Shown one piece after another: positions 1 through 11,363 of a stretch of DNA of 64,000 bases (the stretch's first letter is position 1; every line of letters starts with the position of its first letter). The DNA comes from Lateolabrax maculatus (lineage: Eukaryota > Chordata > Actinopteri > Acropomatiformes > Lateolabracidae), in assembly GCA_031216445.1 (NCBI GenBank), contig CM062213.1, positions 3,114,001 to 3,178,000 on the forward strand, in the 5' to 3' direction. The notes beneath the pieces are model-generated. The model did no database searches and was not told the origin of the DNA. It saw nothing but the letters and a program-made list of their open reading frames with translations. Position numbers and translations under genes: made by a program.

Positions 1-177
1 GGGGGTCTTCTCTTTCCGGAGGAAGTCCAGGAAGTCGTCGAGGCCTCCCGACAGCAGCTCCTCCAGAGCCAGCCGGTGCCGCTCGTTGTACACCGCCTGC
101 AGGCTCAGGTCGTGGGCCCCGGCCTGTTCAGGACCCAACCTCAGGGGCGAGTCGTCCAGGAACTGCGACAGAGCCAT
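1..177 (-). CDS. fam83d: FAM83 family protein, N-terminal 59 codons (partial; probably fam83d)
   Basis: The reading frame starts at ATG 177-175 and runs off the left edge of the window. The N-terminus reads MALSQFLDD, and the motif RLALEELLSGGLDDFLDFLR at about residues 35-54 matches the start of the FAM83 DUF1669 domain, where human FAM83D has RRLALEELVAGG. FAM83D recruits CK1 alpha to the mitotic spindle through this domain, which is known of the family and not visible here. A nearby zhx3/top1 pair supports FAM83D, because all three map to human 20q. FAM83G also begins with MA-SQ and RLALEAL and remains an alternative. The only start used is the first ATG of the conserved block. The rest of the gene lies outside the window. 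Confidence 0.72.
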   Translation of the reverse strand, partial: MALSQFLDDSPLRLGPEQAGAHDLSLQAVYNERHRLALEELLSGGLDDFLDFLRKEKTP

Positions 178-480
178 CGTTGCGGGTGTTGTTGCCCCTC
201 TGTCCCCCCCGGACAGGCTGTGCCGGATCTCAGGTGGCAGGTAACGCTTTCACCTGCAGGAAGCCAGATTCGTATTTCGCTGTTTTCCCTCCGTTCCTGC
301 GCGCCGCGGATCCGCATTGGCTGTCGGGCGGTTGTCCAACCAGGATGGCGTCTCCGGGCTCGCCGAGTGCGCCTGTCAGTCCGGCGCACAGCCGGTCTCA
401 TTGGCTCGTTTGGAGGCAAACAAGCCTCCCGCACGTCCCTCTGCGCTGCCCTGATCCGGTTACAGCGCAGAGAGCGCGGC
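178..480 (-). promoter_or_regulatory. candidate fam83d promoter with two CCAAT boxes
   Basis: This GC-rich, CpG-containing stretch lies directly upstream of the fam83d start. ATTGG occurs at 316-320 and 400-404, which reads as CCAAT on the gene's strand. The two boxes are about 84 bp apart. Paired CCAAT boxes bound by NF-Y are typical of G2/M-expressed genes, which would suit fam83d; this regulatory role is inferred. No clear TATA box is seen. Confidence 0.4.
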
Positions 481-2600
481 GCGGCGCAGACCTCTCACTC
501 CGACGCTTTTCTCCAGTACCGCGACGCTGTCGGTCAAACTACAACCACACAAACCTTGCCTGCTCCCTGGAAAGAGTTTCTCCTTCACTTTAGAGGGAGA
601 TAAACACGCAGAAAGTCGCGCCAGCGGTGGGAAACCCGGAGCCCGTGGAGCCGCACGGTGAAGGCCTCCGCGCACCGAGCCGGCGGCTCCGCGGCGGTCT
701 GCCGTGTTCACAGAACCGAAAGCCGGTGTTGCGTGATGACTGTGACTGTGATCATGAATTGTAAAATTGTGTAAAGGCCTCGCGTGTTCACGTCAGGCTG
801 CATCACACAAACAACAGAGGTCGGCGAGGTTTCTGCTCGGATCAGTGTTTATGTCGGTCCGAGGTCACAGGCGCGTTTCAGATCCCGTCAGCGCTTTGCC
901 ACCTTCTGTAAACCAGTGCGCAAACTGGGGGTAACCATGGCAACTGTATCTGCCTCTGGTGGATGCTGCGCGTTAACTTAAACTGACTACAAATTGCCCC
1001 AAAAAAAAACTGGTCCATGATTTGAACGCAGCTCACACTGTTTAACTTGGGATTAGGTGCGTTGATTGTTTTCTGATGGATGAAAGTAATGGATTCTGCA
1101 GAATAAACTCGGCTGCTAGGCCTTTCCGTGCGTGATTGTGCTTTATTAGATGAGTAGGACAACCAGTAACCCAGGCTTACATTACACAGTAACCCATTGG
1201 AGTGGGTACAGGCCTATTTACAGGATATTTACTCTGAAAAAAAAAGAGTGCTGAAGATCAGTCAGGTGGATTTGGTGACAAGTGGTGACTGGTGGTCAAT
1301 CAAGTCCTGTGCCTCCTTATACTGTAACAGTTTACATAACCTTGAGCTTTAGCCTGCTTTTTAAAGCATCTAGTCTACAAGAAAATAGAAGAAAATAAAC
1401 TGTTAACCTACAACCTGAAACATACCACCATGGTTTTCAATTTTAAAGATAGTTTGGAGAAAAATGTTCCCTGTTATGTGTGTACAATAGAGGAGATGGT
1501 GCCATCAGAACCAGAGGAATCCAACAGAGACTTTATCCATAACTTCACACTCAAACTGTCCAACAGAATGCAAACACAGTGTAATTACAAAAATGCTAAG
1601 AAGAAAGAATCCAGTGCTGTACTGGCCATGGCTGCTGGTGCACCAAACATACCGCTGTAACAAGAAAAGTCTGGTAAATGTCTTGTGATCTTTCTACTGT
1701 ACCAGATCCTGCACAACTACACGTCTCCCTCCTGCAGACCGGAACCACGGGGCCGGGTTTTTGTTTTGCTATTGAGTGATTCATCTTCCTGATAGATAAT
1801 CTTTGTTTTTCCTGACTGTATACAGCCACAGCTACAGGCAACGTCTGAACCCAGTCAGGACAAAGTGGGAGGGAAGAGCAAGGATTCCTTAACACTGGAG
1901 GCCTGTAGTGTCTCTATATGTCCAGACTTTAGATATTGAGGGTGGTGTCTTTATGTTGCATTGTTATAGTCCAGTTACCTGTTTCACACACACACACACA
2001 CAGTGTACACATGTCTAAACCCGTTATATTTCCAAGCACTCAGTGGTTTTAGAGTGACCTTCTCATACTTCCTGTTATTTCTGTACAATTACTACAATAT
2101 ACATTTTGTCTTGTTGATATGTTTTCTTAAAATCCTTCCAAAGTATATGACCAGTTTTCTCTAATTAATTTGTTTTATTAATTTAAACTTTTCTTGGTGT
2201 GCATTTACGCACAGAAGGCCAACAAGGTCACGAGGGTCACAGCCGTCTGACCCCTGCTCTCCACACCGACACAAACCTCACATCGGTCCTATTATTCAAA
2301 GCAAAATGTCTTCTTATGTTTAGCTTTAAAAATGCACATGAACAACAAGGCTGCATTCACTGTGTATCTGCGTAAATTGGTCTTCCACTCTTACGCGTGT
2401 GCGTAAAAGTCTATTTTAAGCCGGTAGGCTAATAGGCCCGTGCTTTAAATGACAATTCCCACAACGATTAATATTCATAGTATCCCATCAAGAGTTTTTT
2501 TTTTTTTCTAAAGACGGCAGCCATCTATTGAAAAAAGCATGTGACCTAATTAAGAGGACCTTTTGGGTGATGAAGCTCAGTGAAACGGCAGATCACTGAA
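481..2600. other. intergenic sequence, no gene found
   Basis: The open frames here are short and have no recognisable domains. GC content falls away from the fam83d end. There is a short (CA)n tract at about 1987-2001. Nothing else could be identified with confidence. Confidence 0.5.
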
Positions 2601-3420
2601 CTCCTGTCAAATCCCACATTTACACAATACAGTCCATCTGCTCAGCCCGCTCCGCGCCGCCATTGTAGCTATGTATAACCCAGTCTGTTAAAGCACTGCC
2701 TTACCCCTATAACGACATACCCAAATGTGCACTGGGCTCAGTATACGTACCCCCCCCCCCGCCTCCTCCCCTTCTACACACACGCACGCACACACACATC
2801 CACATCTCATCCCCGCCCCTCTCCAAAATTTTAGATGAAAGGGCTTTTGGATTTTGGATGACGCTCCGAATCACGTGTTCATAGGAAATACACTCGCTAT
2901 AATTTTTTTGGAGCTGCCTCGTCCTGCGCCGCCGACCATAGTTGTTTTGCCGTCTCCATACAGTGTGGCAGAGGGGTGGAAAGGTAATGTAATGTAATGT
3001 ACCTTGCCGTGGTCACTGACGGGTTCACACCAGTTCACCGGGTTCACTTGAGGAGAGCTCCCACCCCCTGCTCGCCTCCTCTTCTTCTCCAAACGCAACG
3101 ATCGGAGCTAATCCAATATTATTCAATTATATATTAATGTCGGATTCCATTTTTCCCACCGACTGTTGAGGTAAGGACACATCTACTCTTCCAAAAAACG
3201 CGAATACCTCTCGTTATTGGCGAGGTGCGATCTCCAAAGTTGTTTACTGAAATTATGCCTCGCTATTGAATATTGAATTTTCATCTGCTGCTGTAGTCAA
3301 GGCAGTTTATATGAAGTCGCCAATGTATAAAATGGCGACAGTAGGTGGAGGAGGGGGGTGGAGGATTTTTGGGAATATTCATAAGGTTATATAGAGTGCC
3401 AGATCGCCTTTGGCAAGTCG
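2601..3420 (+). promoter_or_regulatory. candidate zhx3 promoter / 5' non-coding exon region
   Basis: GC content and CpG frequency rise here compared with the flanks. A good splice-donor match (GAG followed by GTAAGG) occurs at about 3168-3176, and a TATATAG motif lies at about 3389-3395. Because the zhx3 coding exon has a clear upstream splice acceptor at 11165-11166, that gene must have one or more 5' non-coding exons. This is the best-looking place for one. No transcript evidence is available, so the boundaries are approximate. Confidence 0.3.
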
Positions 3421-3861
3421 GCTCGGAGGCGGTGTGCTGCCCCACAGCCTGGTGAATGGAGTGAAACGGGTTAACTCGTCAGTTTGTTACAGTTACAGCA
3501 GCTTCCTCCGTCTGGCTGAAGCTGCGCTCCTTCTCGCGCTATACAATGTGGCGTATCTGCTTATTTTATTGCACAACGCGCCGTATTTCCCCACTGTGCC
3601 GTGAGTGTGAGTGCTTTTTAGTTGTGAAAGACTTCTGAAGCCAGTGCCATAGCGGGCTCATCGACTCGTATAAGAAGCGTGCGGGTGCGTGGACGTTCAA
3701 ACTGCACGCCAAGTGTCAATTTTCATGTATTGATCGCTCACTCTCCACACGTTTCTTCCCCTTGCCTGAGCAGAAAGGTAGGCCTGTATGTCTATGCACA
3801 GGACTCTTTTTTTTTCTTTCATTTCCTCCTCTTCCTCCTGCCAACATGTGCTGCTGCCCTA

Positions 3862-3863
<2 letters not shown>

Positions 3864-3902
<39 letters not shown>
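3864..3902. repeat. (CA)n microsatellite
   Basis: About 19 tandem CA units. They produce spurious open frames rich in His-Thr that should not be read as coding. Confidence 0.95.
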
Positions 3903-3904
<2 letters not shown>

Positions 3905-5969
3905 AAACATATACAGTACAGTAAGAAGAGATGCTCGTTTCAGGAGCAAGCAGATATTATTTTGCAAACTGTGGATTATCAGTGAGGCATGGTATTTAAA
4001 AAGATCACTTCCCGCAACGGTCACATCTTGTCTCTGTACATAAATATTGACCCAGCTTTGAATGCCATGTGTCTCCCTCTGCCTTAAGGGGAGGGACCTC
4101 TGTGCTGACTAATGTTGCCTCCGTGGATCATGTGTGGGTCCATAACACAGGAGACAACCCCATAATATTCAAGCAGCCAGCTAGACAGGCATGAATCACT
4201 GGAAATTTTGGGAATGTATTTTAATTATTTAAGCATGTAAGCTTGTTACATATAATGTAGGTCATGGAAATGACTGCGCAACACTTGAGCCACTGAGGTT
4301 TTCCTGGGAGCGTAGGTGTTTGGACTGTGGAGGGGGGACTCCAGGCGTGAGGTCCGGTCCTCCTGCGGACGTTCCTGCGCCCCAATAGTTAATTTTCAGG
4401 CGTGTGTGATGACCGGCTAAACAAAGGTAAATGAGCTCTCGCTGTGCGGATCCGGCGGATTGGGTTCAGCCTGGCGCGGGGAGTTCAGTGTGTGTGGAGG
4501 TTTTCACTCCAGCAGGACTCTTACACTGGGGGAATGTCAATTCCCTTTGTGGATCCCTGGGAACGGTCTTCCATCTCCCTTCTCGGAACTGCTCTAATGA
4601 GGCCAGGCATATTGCCTTTCATCCCTCACTCCCTGCAATTAGGCACAGCTCACAGTTTTCGTTATGGCCACAGCGGAGTGTTTGTATACACAGACACAAT
4701 GTAGCGGGCCAAGACTGCCCACTCCCCTCCGCAAAACTGCGTCTCTGCACATGCCACCCCTCATATACCTGGAAAACTGGACTTTTCAGGATTTGGTGTT
4801 CTGTTTCCTAACAGCGGTCTCCGTAGATGTTATGTTTGTGTGTGCCTCCCACAGCTCAGAAAGAATCCCCTGCCAGAGAATACCGAGGAAGGTCATATGG
4901 TCATGATTTGCAGATTTAGCTGACATGGAGTGTATAACATTCCTTGAGTTCAGAGAAGAAAATCAACTATCTAATGCCAACCAGATCTATTTTCCAGCCG
5001 TTTTTATACAAACAAGCATTCATGATACCTCATGATCCTCACATAAAATTCTTCGAGCCACAATGCAGAGTCTTATTTTTCCCACCAGAAAGGACGGCGT
5101 TCTATACAGGTTCACTTTTATTTGGGTCTTTCATCCTTTTTGGTATTGCTTTTGTCATGGGACCAATGCCGTATCGAAGCCCAGACCGCTCAAAAGCCCC
5201 ACTAAAACAGCATGTTTGCACAGTTCCAACCAAAAGAAACGCCCGTGCACTGACGGGGGGAAAAAACCTTGGGGCTAGTGGGGAAAGAGCCCCTGCCACT
5301 TTCTCTGTCCCATGCAAGAAAGGTTTGGTCAGCAGGAGCTGGCATTTGCCAGGCTTTGGCAGTTAGAGGAGGCTGTGATGTCAGCCATTTTAGGATGGAC
5401 AGTACAATGTGCAGCACGCCGCCATCTTTCTTCCTTTTCTTCTTAAGTTGCCAAATGAATGCCTGTAGTCTTGGCTACAGAACTGAAGAAGTTATTCATC
5501 AAAAGTGATGTAAAAGGATGCATGACTCAGAATTTTGTCTCCGCGCACCATGGTTTATTTGTCTGTCATTCATCTGGGCCACAGATAGAAGGGTTCGCAG
5601 AACAATGTAAGATTTCACTAGTGAGCGCTCACCCTAACACAAAACACGACCACGCGACAAAGATGCTCAGACGGGCAGAGTGCAGTAGGTATGTGCCGCT
5701 CCGCCTCATCTCAAGGCCTCTGCACTGATTCAGCAAGACAATGACACGGACGGGAGGCGTGCACGGCCGCGACACTTGTTTCATCAACCGTTTTTGTGTC
5801 GCTACGACCTGATTGAGAAAGAGAAAGCAAAGTTGTTGTCTGCGGACCTCACCCGAAGTTATCTGAGTGAGACTTGAACCATGAATGGACTTTTCAAAGA
5901 TGGCTGGCGGGGCATGTGGATTAAGTTTATCCTGCACCGGATGCAGTCCAGGCAATTCAGTGTGTACGT

Positions 5970-5993
5970 CTGTGTGTGTGTGTGTGTGTGTGT
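5970..5993. repeat. (TG)n microsatellite
   Basis: About 12 TG units. Confidence 0.9.
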
Positions 5994-6145
5994 TTCTTGA
6001 GGTTGGTGGGTGTGGGCGAGTGACTCCGCTGCGTGTGTGTGGCGTGGTGGGCAAGGGGAAGAGAGGGGTTGCCATGGCGATGTTAACACATGAGTGGCAC
6101 CACCGACTGGTCTCCCAGTGGACGAGGCTGCAGTCATGGAGGTAA

Positions 6146-6165
6146 GGGGGGGGGGGGGGGGGGGG
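6146..6165. repeat. uninterrupted run of 20 G
   Basis: A homopolymer of 20 G follows GGTAA and is followed by TGGGAGTGTGTG. Its length is probably uncertain in the assembly. Confidence 0.9.
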
Positions 6166-7115
6166 TGGGAGTGTGTGTGTGTGCGTGCGTGAGCGTGTGA
6201 GGAGGAGGAGGACGGCGAGATGGCTGACGGCACCTGCATGTGACACATTCAGACACTGATACGCACACACCCATGTAGAAAAAAAACAGAAGAGCCCGCA
6301 GTGGAGACGGAGACTACACACTGTCTTCAGCCGGACAGGCGCTGGAGACGGCGTGGACTCGTGTGCTGTGTTAGAACTGTCCTAAGGACCCTGATGACTC
6401 TGAATTGTTTTTCAGCACACGTAACGCCGGAGCACGACACTTTCATTCATGCTGGCAAGCGTACGGTGCCATTCACGCGCAAACATGTCCCCAAACTGAA
6501 ACCTGTCCACCCTTACTGTCAAAAAAACCCTACTTTAGTCCACGCTGGCAGCATGATGGACACAGGAGACACCCAGACACGCAGGAAACAGAACAATCGC
6601 AATTCGGCAGTCAGCCGTCTAAAGGCTCCCAGAGCTGGATCACGTTTCCCTTATAAATGAGGCGCCATTGTTCCCAATCTCTTCTCTGTGCAAGACAGTA
6701 ATTGCTCTCTGTCTCTGGCTTATATTTGGGTGTCCAGCTGATCCACTCACATGACGTTAATCTATTTAATGGACATTTGGCAGAAAATGTTCCCGTTAAA
6801 CAGATTTTTCGATCATTCAAATGTATCTGTCAGGAGTTCCCCCCCTCTCTGCCCCAACCCTCAGCGGACACCGGGTCATTTCTTTTTTGGCAAATTTTTG
6901 GAAGCAGACTCTCAAGACAGCCGCGGATCACTGTCAAAGCAAATTACACACAAAACAAATATTGTCTTAAGTGAGAGAATTCTGTTTTTTTTTTTCGCAG
7001 CTCTTCTGCGACTGTCACGTCAAGAGACTCCTTGCCAGTTATTCAGTTCAAAGAGAAAGATTTTCAGAGCGGTGCAGGTGCTAAATGTTGCGGAGGTGAG
7101 GAGGGAGTGGGTGAG

Positions 7116-7116
<1 letters not shown>

Positions 7117-7148
<32 letters not shown>
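7117..7148. repeat. (TG)n microsatellite
   Basis: About 16 TG units. Confidence 0.95.
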
Positions 7149-7149
<1 letters not shown>

Positions 7150-7559
7150 CTACAAGGTGTCAGCGGGGAGGAATATTGAAACAGCAGAGCCTGTCATCGT
7201 CATCAGTCATCCTCTCACTTCACTCCCAAATGTCTGAGTTTTGTCTTCCTTTGTCCTTCTTCCTCCTCCAGCCTTCACATTCTCATTCATGTGACAGGCG
7301 GCACCACAAAAACACCAATCTCTGTTTGTTAATGTCGACTGTAGGTGACCCAATAATCTGGGAGTGTCTGAATCAGTGGACTGTTTTGAATTAAATTTTA
7401 ATGTTTAGCAACCACTTTGCAGCCTTGCCTCCCTTTCCGCTGGTAGCAGCTCGCTGTAGATTGGGCATGTTTTTCGTGTTGTAATATTGTAATTACTGCA
7501 GCAGTTTATGAGGTGATGAGAGGGAATACATGCTGCTTCCTTTCAACTGGTTTTGCTGG

Positions 7560-7760
7560 AATGGGAGCAGCACACTCAGTGGTTTGCCATGTAAAAGTAT
7601 GGAGAATATAATTAAATATTAATGAGATGTAAATATGATATTGTTATGGAAATGACAGTGTAAGAGCACATAAGGGAGGCCCTCCTGTAAATCTTAAAGC
7701 TGCTATTAAATCAGGCGGAACGTATAAACCCCATCAGAATTTAAACCTAGCCTAATCCCA
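7560..7760. other. AT-rich block resembling a conserved non-coding element
   Basis: Dense homeodomain-type ATTA/TAAT motifs (for example TAATTAAATATTAATGAGAT at about 7610-7629) occur in complex, non-repetitive sequence between ordinary intergenic DNA. This is typical of vertebrate conserved enhancers near transcription-factor genes. Conservation itself could not be tested. Confidence 0.25.
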
Positions 7761-9768
7761 TTTGTTTCGAAACGCTTGTTTTTGAAAAAGTTGAATGGTT
7801 CAAACGCGGTTTTAGTTTCGGCGAACAAGGCCCCGCTGCTTGCGCTGAGCGTGGGTGTTCAGAAAGCATATCTGAGAGCTTTCCCTCACTTCAGATACGA
7901 CTCCCCTGGTCCGCTGAGATGAAAAGAGTTTCCTCCCCCCCCCGCCACCCCACCCCGGTGCCACAGAGCCAGTGCCAGTGCGAGGACATACGACACACTG
8001 GGGGGACAGTGATCGTCTGAGCGTTGTCTACCTCGCCGCTGAAACACAAGGCCTGGCTTTTCAGAGGGAACCATTCAATGGCTCCCTGTCTGGGAAGCCC
8101 TTGTCTTGTGTCTGATCGCACGTCTCGCTCGCCAGATAAAGCAGCCCATTCTTTTGATAGGTGACCTGATTCTTTATGTAACCTTTCTCAACTTTTGGCT
8201 TGTCTTGGGTTTTCTCATGCAGGAAGCTGGGTGTTTTTTCCGGGGAGGAGAGCTTCTGTACTAGGCCAGCGTCTGTCTTGTCACAGACCGGCGTCCCCTC
8301 TGGGGGCTGCTACGCCGGTCACAGCCCACCGCCGCGACCATGTTACCTTCTCCATCACTTTATTTTCTCAAACATCCTGAACCACTGAGTGCCATAAACA
8401 GAATGAATCACTTCGGCGCCTCTAAACTGAGCCAGCGCTGATTTTTAACAGAGTTCTATAGCGCAGTGACATCCCTCACACAGATGTTTCAGATGTGCAT
8501 GACTACATCCCTCTGTTGCGTGAAAGCTGACTTCTAAATCCCTCAATCGGTGGAACAAACTCAATGAACGCCGTGTCCTCACCAGGGGTTAATCGAGTGT
8601 GCCGTCAGAGGATATCATAACCTCTCTGGCGGCAAAACATACAGCACATGCCCGCGTCTGGATGCAGTGAACCGGGATTACTGCATAAGATGCTGGTGAC
8701 CTCGTTTTTTTTGTTGTTTGTTTGTTTTGTTTTGTTTTAGATTTTTTTCTGTCCGAAAGCAGCAGTCAGTTGAAATGAAAAAGAGGTAGTTACAAGGAGG
8801 CCGTCACAGTCTGTCTGGGATCAGTGTGTACTGCTGGGCAGTCATTTGAGGGTTTTAATTCTGGAACAGGTTCATTTTTTATTTACCATCCAGCCGGCCG
8901 TGGTGAACATGCACGTGGATGCAGTAAAATGAAAGTCTGTGAAAGTGCTTTTCACCGTGCACAAACGCAGAGTGACACACACACACACACACAAAAAAAA
9001 CATTCTGTTGAAAGTATGTGAAAGTGTTTTCTTTGTAACCAACAAGATGTTTCAACTGAAACCAGGTTTTAGGTGGGATGGCGGTCAACTTTGTGCAGCT
9101 GATGTTATTCCCAGAATGATAAGCCTGAGTTATATAGATAAATGATGATAGGATGAGACTACTTTTCAGCAGAATGTCACACAGCAATGCTTCTCCAGTC
9201 TCAGTGAGGAAGACGAGTTATTTACAGAGGCTGTGTGTCTGTCTGTGTCAAAAGTTCACGCAGAGGGCAGAGGGTGCAGAGCTACGTCTCCACTTTGATA
9301 TTCTTTTCTCATCATTTGTTTTTTCTTTCCAGTGTTAAAATGAGTATAAAAACCATCTGTATCTTTAATGAAACACTGGCTACAGTCTTTCCATTGTCTT
9401 GTCCTACAAACTTTGTTAAATATTTGTGGCTTTGTGAGAGAACGTTTCATGATGCGGAGAACAGAGAGAGGAGAAATGTTGAAAAGACTGCGGAGACAAT
9501 CCGTATCCATCCCTATGGCGGGAGTGTTATAGGAAGAGAAAGCCTGTGGATGTGGTTTGCTAATGGCTTTGTGCGCCCAGTGATTTGTGTATTGTGTATT
9601 GTGTTTGTGTGCATGCATGCAACGCCATGCTGCTTGTTGAACACATGTACGATGAGATGTTTGAGCCCGCAGCTTGTAAATGGCTTCAGATGTGTTTGTA
9701 GTAACCTTCACAGACCTTATGAGAGCTTTCAGGTCCTTAATAGCACTGTTGTTGGCTGACTGCTGGGA

Positions 9769-9799
9769 CACACACACATACACACACACACACACACAG
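9769..9799. repeat. (CA)n microsatellite
   Basis: CA units interrupted once by a TA unit. Confidence 0.9.
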
Positions 9800-11224
9800 T
9801 CACCTGATTTCCCCTCTTGACACTACATTATGCATGGAAGGTACACTATAACATCCAATGTAAAACATATGGCTCACGTCCAAGAGTGGCAGTAAAATGC
9901 TCACTCACCAGCAAAGTAATTTAACCTTCATACGTCTGCTTTACAATATCAAACCAAAGAGGAACAGCACTGCACGTCCAAGAGCATGGGACACATTTTA
10001 AACATATTAAATTACAAAAAAAGTCCCCTTTCCCCTGTAACAATTTCCATAATTTGAAATAACAAAACCTTTACATACAAGAGAAGTTTACCAAATGTTT
10101 TTGTAGACAAACTCAAACCTGTGTGCATAGTTTTGCATATCTGTGGTTGCTGCAGACAATGTGAAACAGCTGGTAAGGTGGAGTAGTGAAGTGCATCCCA
10201 CTCGATGGGTGCAAAATCCCCCAGGTAATCTGTGGATGATAATTATTTACTGATATTAACTCTTTTCTGGAGGGAGGCAGGTGGCATCTGGCAACAAAGA
10301 TCCCAACACTGACTCAAACACAGCACATCACATTTACATGATATTAACTTTAGCTTTAGTCTTAGTGCCAACCAGCATTTTTATTACATGTTTTGTTAAT
10401 ATCATGAAGCTTTACTAAAAAATAATTCTGTGGACAGGTGCCATCAGTAATTAGAGCCAAACCTATGGCAACAGTGAGGAAAAACAACAAATGTCCCTGA
10501 GATTAAAGTGTCATTTCTGGCTCTGTCGATTTTCATGCTCTTCTTTCTGAATTCATAAAAAGTGACAGCCAGACAGAAGCCTGTAAATCCAAATAAATAA
10601 CCAGAACACTGACAGGCTGCATTGATTAAAGGAGTGTGTGTGTGTGTGTATATGTGTTGTATTTTCATTACTTAAAAGCCTTTGTAGATTTCCTTTATTA
10701 AACATAATGTTAAATATTTTTCAATATTTAAGAATTCAGCCAAATGAAAATTTAAAACCATAATAATATTTTTTCATGAACTCATTTTTTTAAATATCGT
10801 GTCTATTGTGCGAGATCCACTTTACCTCTTTCTGTACAGTCATTTAATGTAACCTTCATTTTTGTTTATGAGCATAATGCAAAAAGCTTTTTTTAAAGAA
10901 AAGCCCAAGACTCTTTTACATATGTGTTGTGTTTGCTGATAAATACCACCTACACTTATAAAAACTGTATTTCTACCTACACCTATTACTTGTGGGGGTC
11001 TATTAGCTTTCATTACATCAAAGCATAGACTATAAATCTACTACTATCCAGATACGACATTTTGACAATGTTCAAGTGCCATACTGCCATTTCTTTTTCT
11101 GTAATTACTGAATTAAAGATGGGCTGAAAGAGTCACCTCTCTCTTTTTTGTACTCTTTTCTCACAGGTTCCTCGGGAGCTGTTAAACTTGTCCATGTGAC
11201 AGGAATCCTAAAGTGGCAGAGGGC

Positions 11225-11263
11225 ATGAAGCAACACTGTGATATCATAGTGGCTGGTCCATGA
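11225..11263 (+). other. upstream ORF of 12 codons in the zhx3 leader
   Basis: An ATG at 11225 opens a 12-codon frame closed by TGA at 11261-11263. It lies between the splice acceptor at 11166 and the zhx3 start at 11364, so it is within the mature 5' UTR if that acceptor is used. A translational damping role is possible but untested. Confidence 0.3.
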
Positions 11264-11363
11264 CACTAAACTCCATTAAACCCTCTCCACTCTCCACCCG
11301 CCCTCTGTTCTCATCATACCGGACAAGGAATCACTCACTCTCCCATCTACACAAAGCTGCACA

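Larger units (their letters stand above)
3903..11166. other. non-coding region upstream of the zhx3 coding exon
   Basis: About 7 kb without a supportable coding exon. It holds several microsatellites (listed separately) and an AT-rich block at 7560-7760 that resembles conserved non-coding DNA. If zhx3 transcription begins near 3 kb, most of this stretch is its 5' intron. The longest open frames here (175-230 codons) overlap simple repeats or lack any family signature. Confidence 0.5.

Noticed and set aside
76..603. 175-codon plus-strand open frame
   Set aside because: It is antisense to the fam83d first exon and its CpG-rich promoter, with Arg-rich composition caused by GC content.
5629..6321. 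230-codon minus-strand open frame
   Set aside because: It crosses the (TG)n and G20 tracts and consists largely of Thr-His and Pro runs; no splice or family support.
9235..9795. Overlapping open frames of 174 (plus) and 179 (minus) codons
   Set aside because: Neither shows a recognisable motif, and overlap on both strands with a CA repeat at the end suggests chance.
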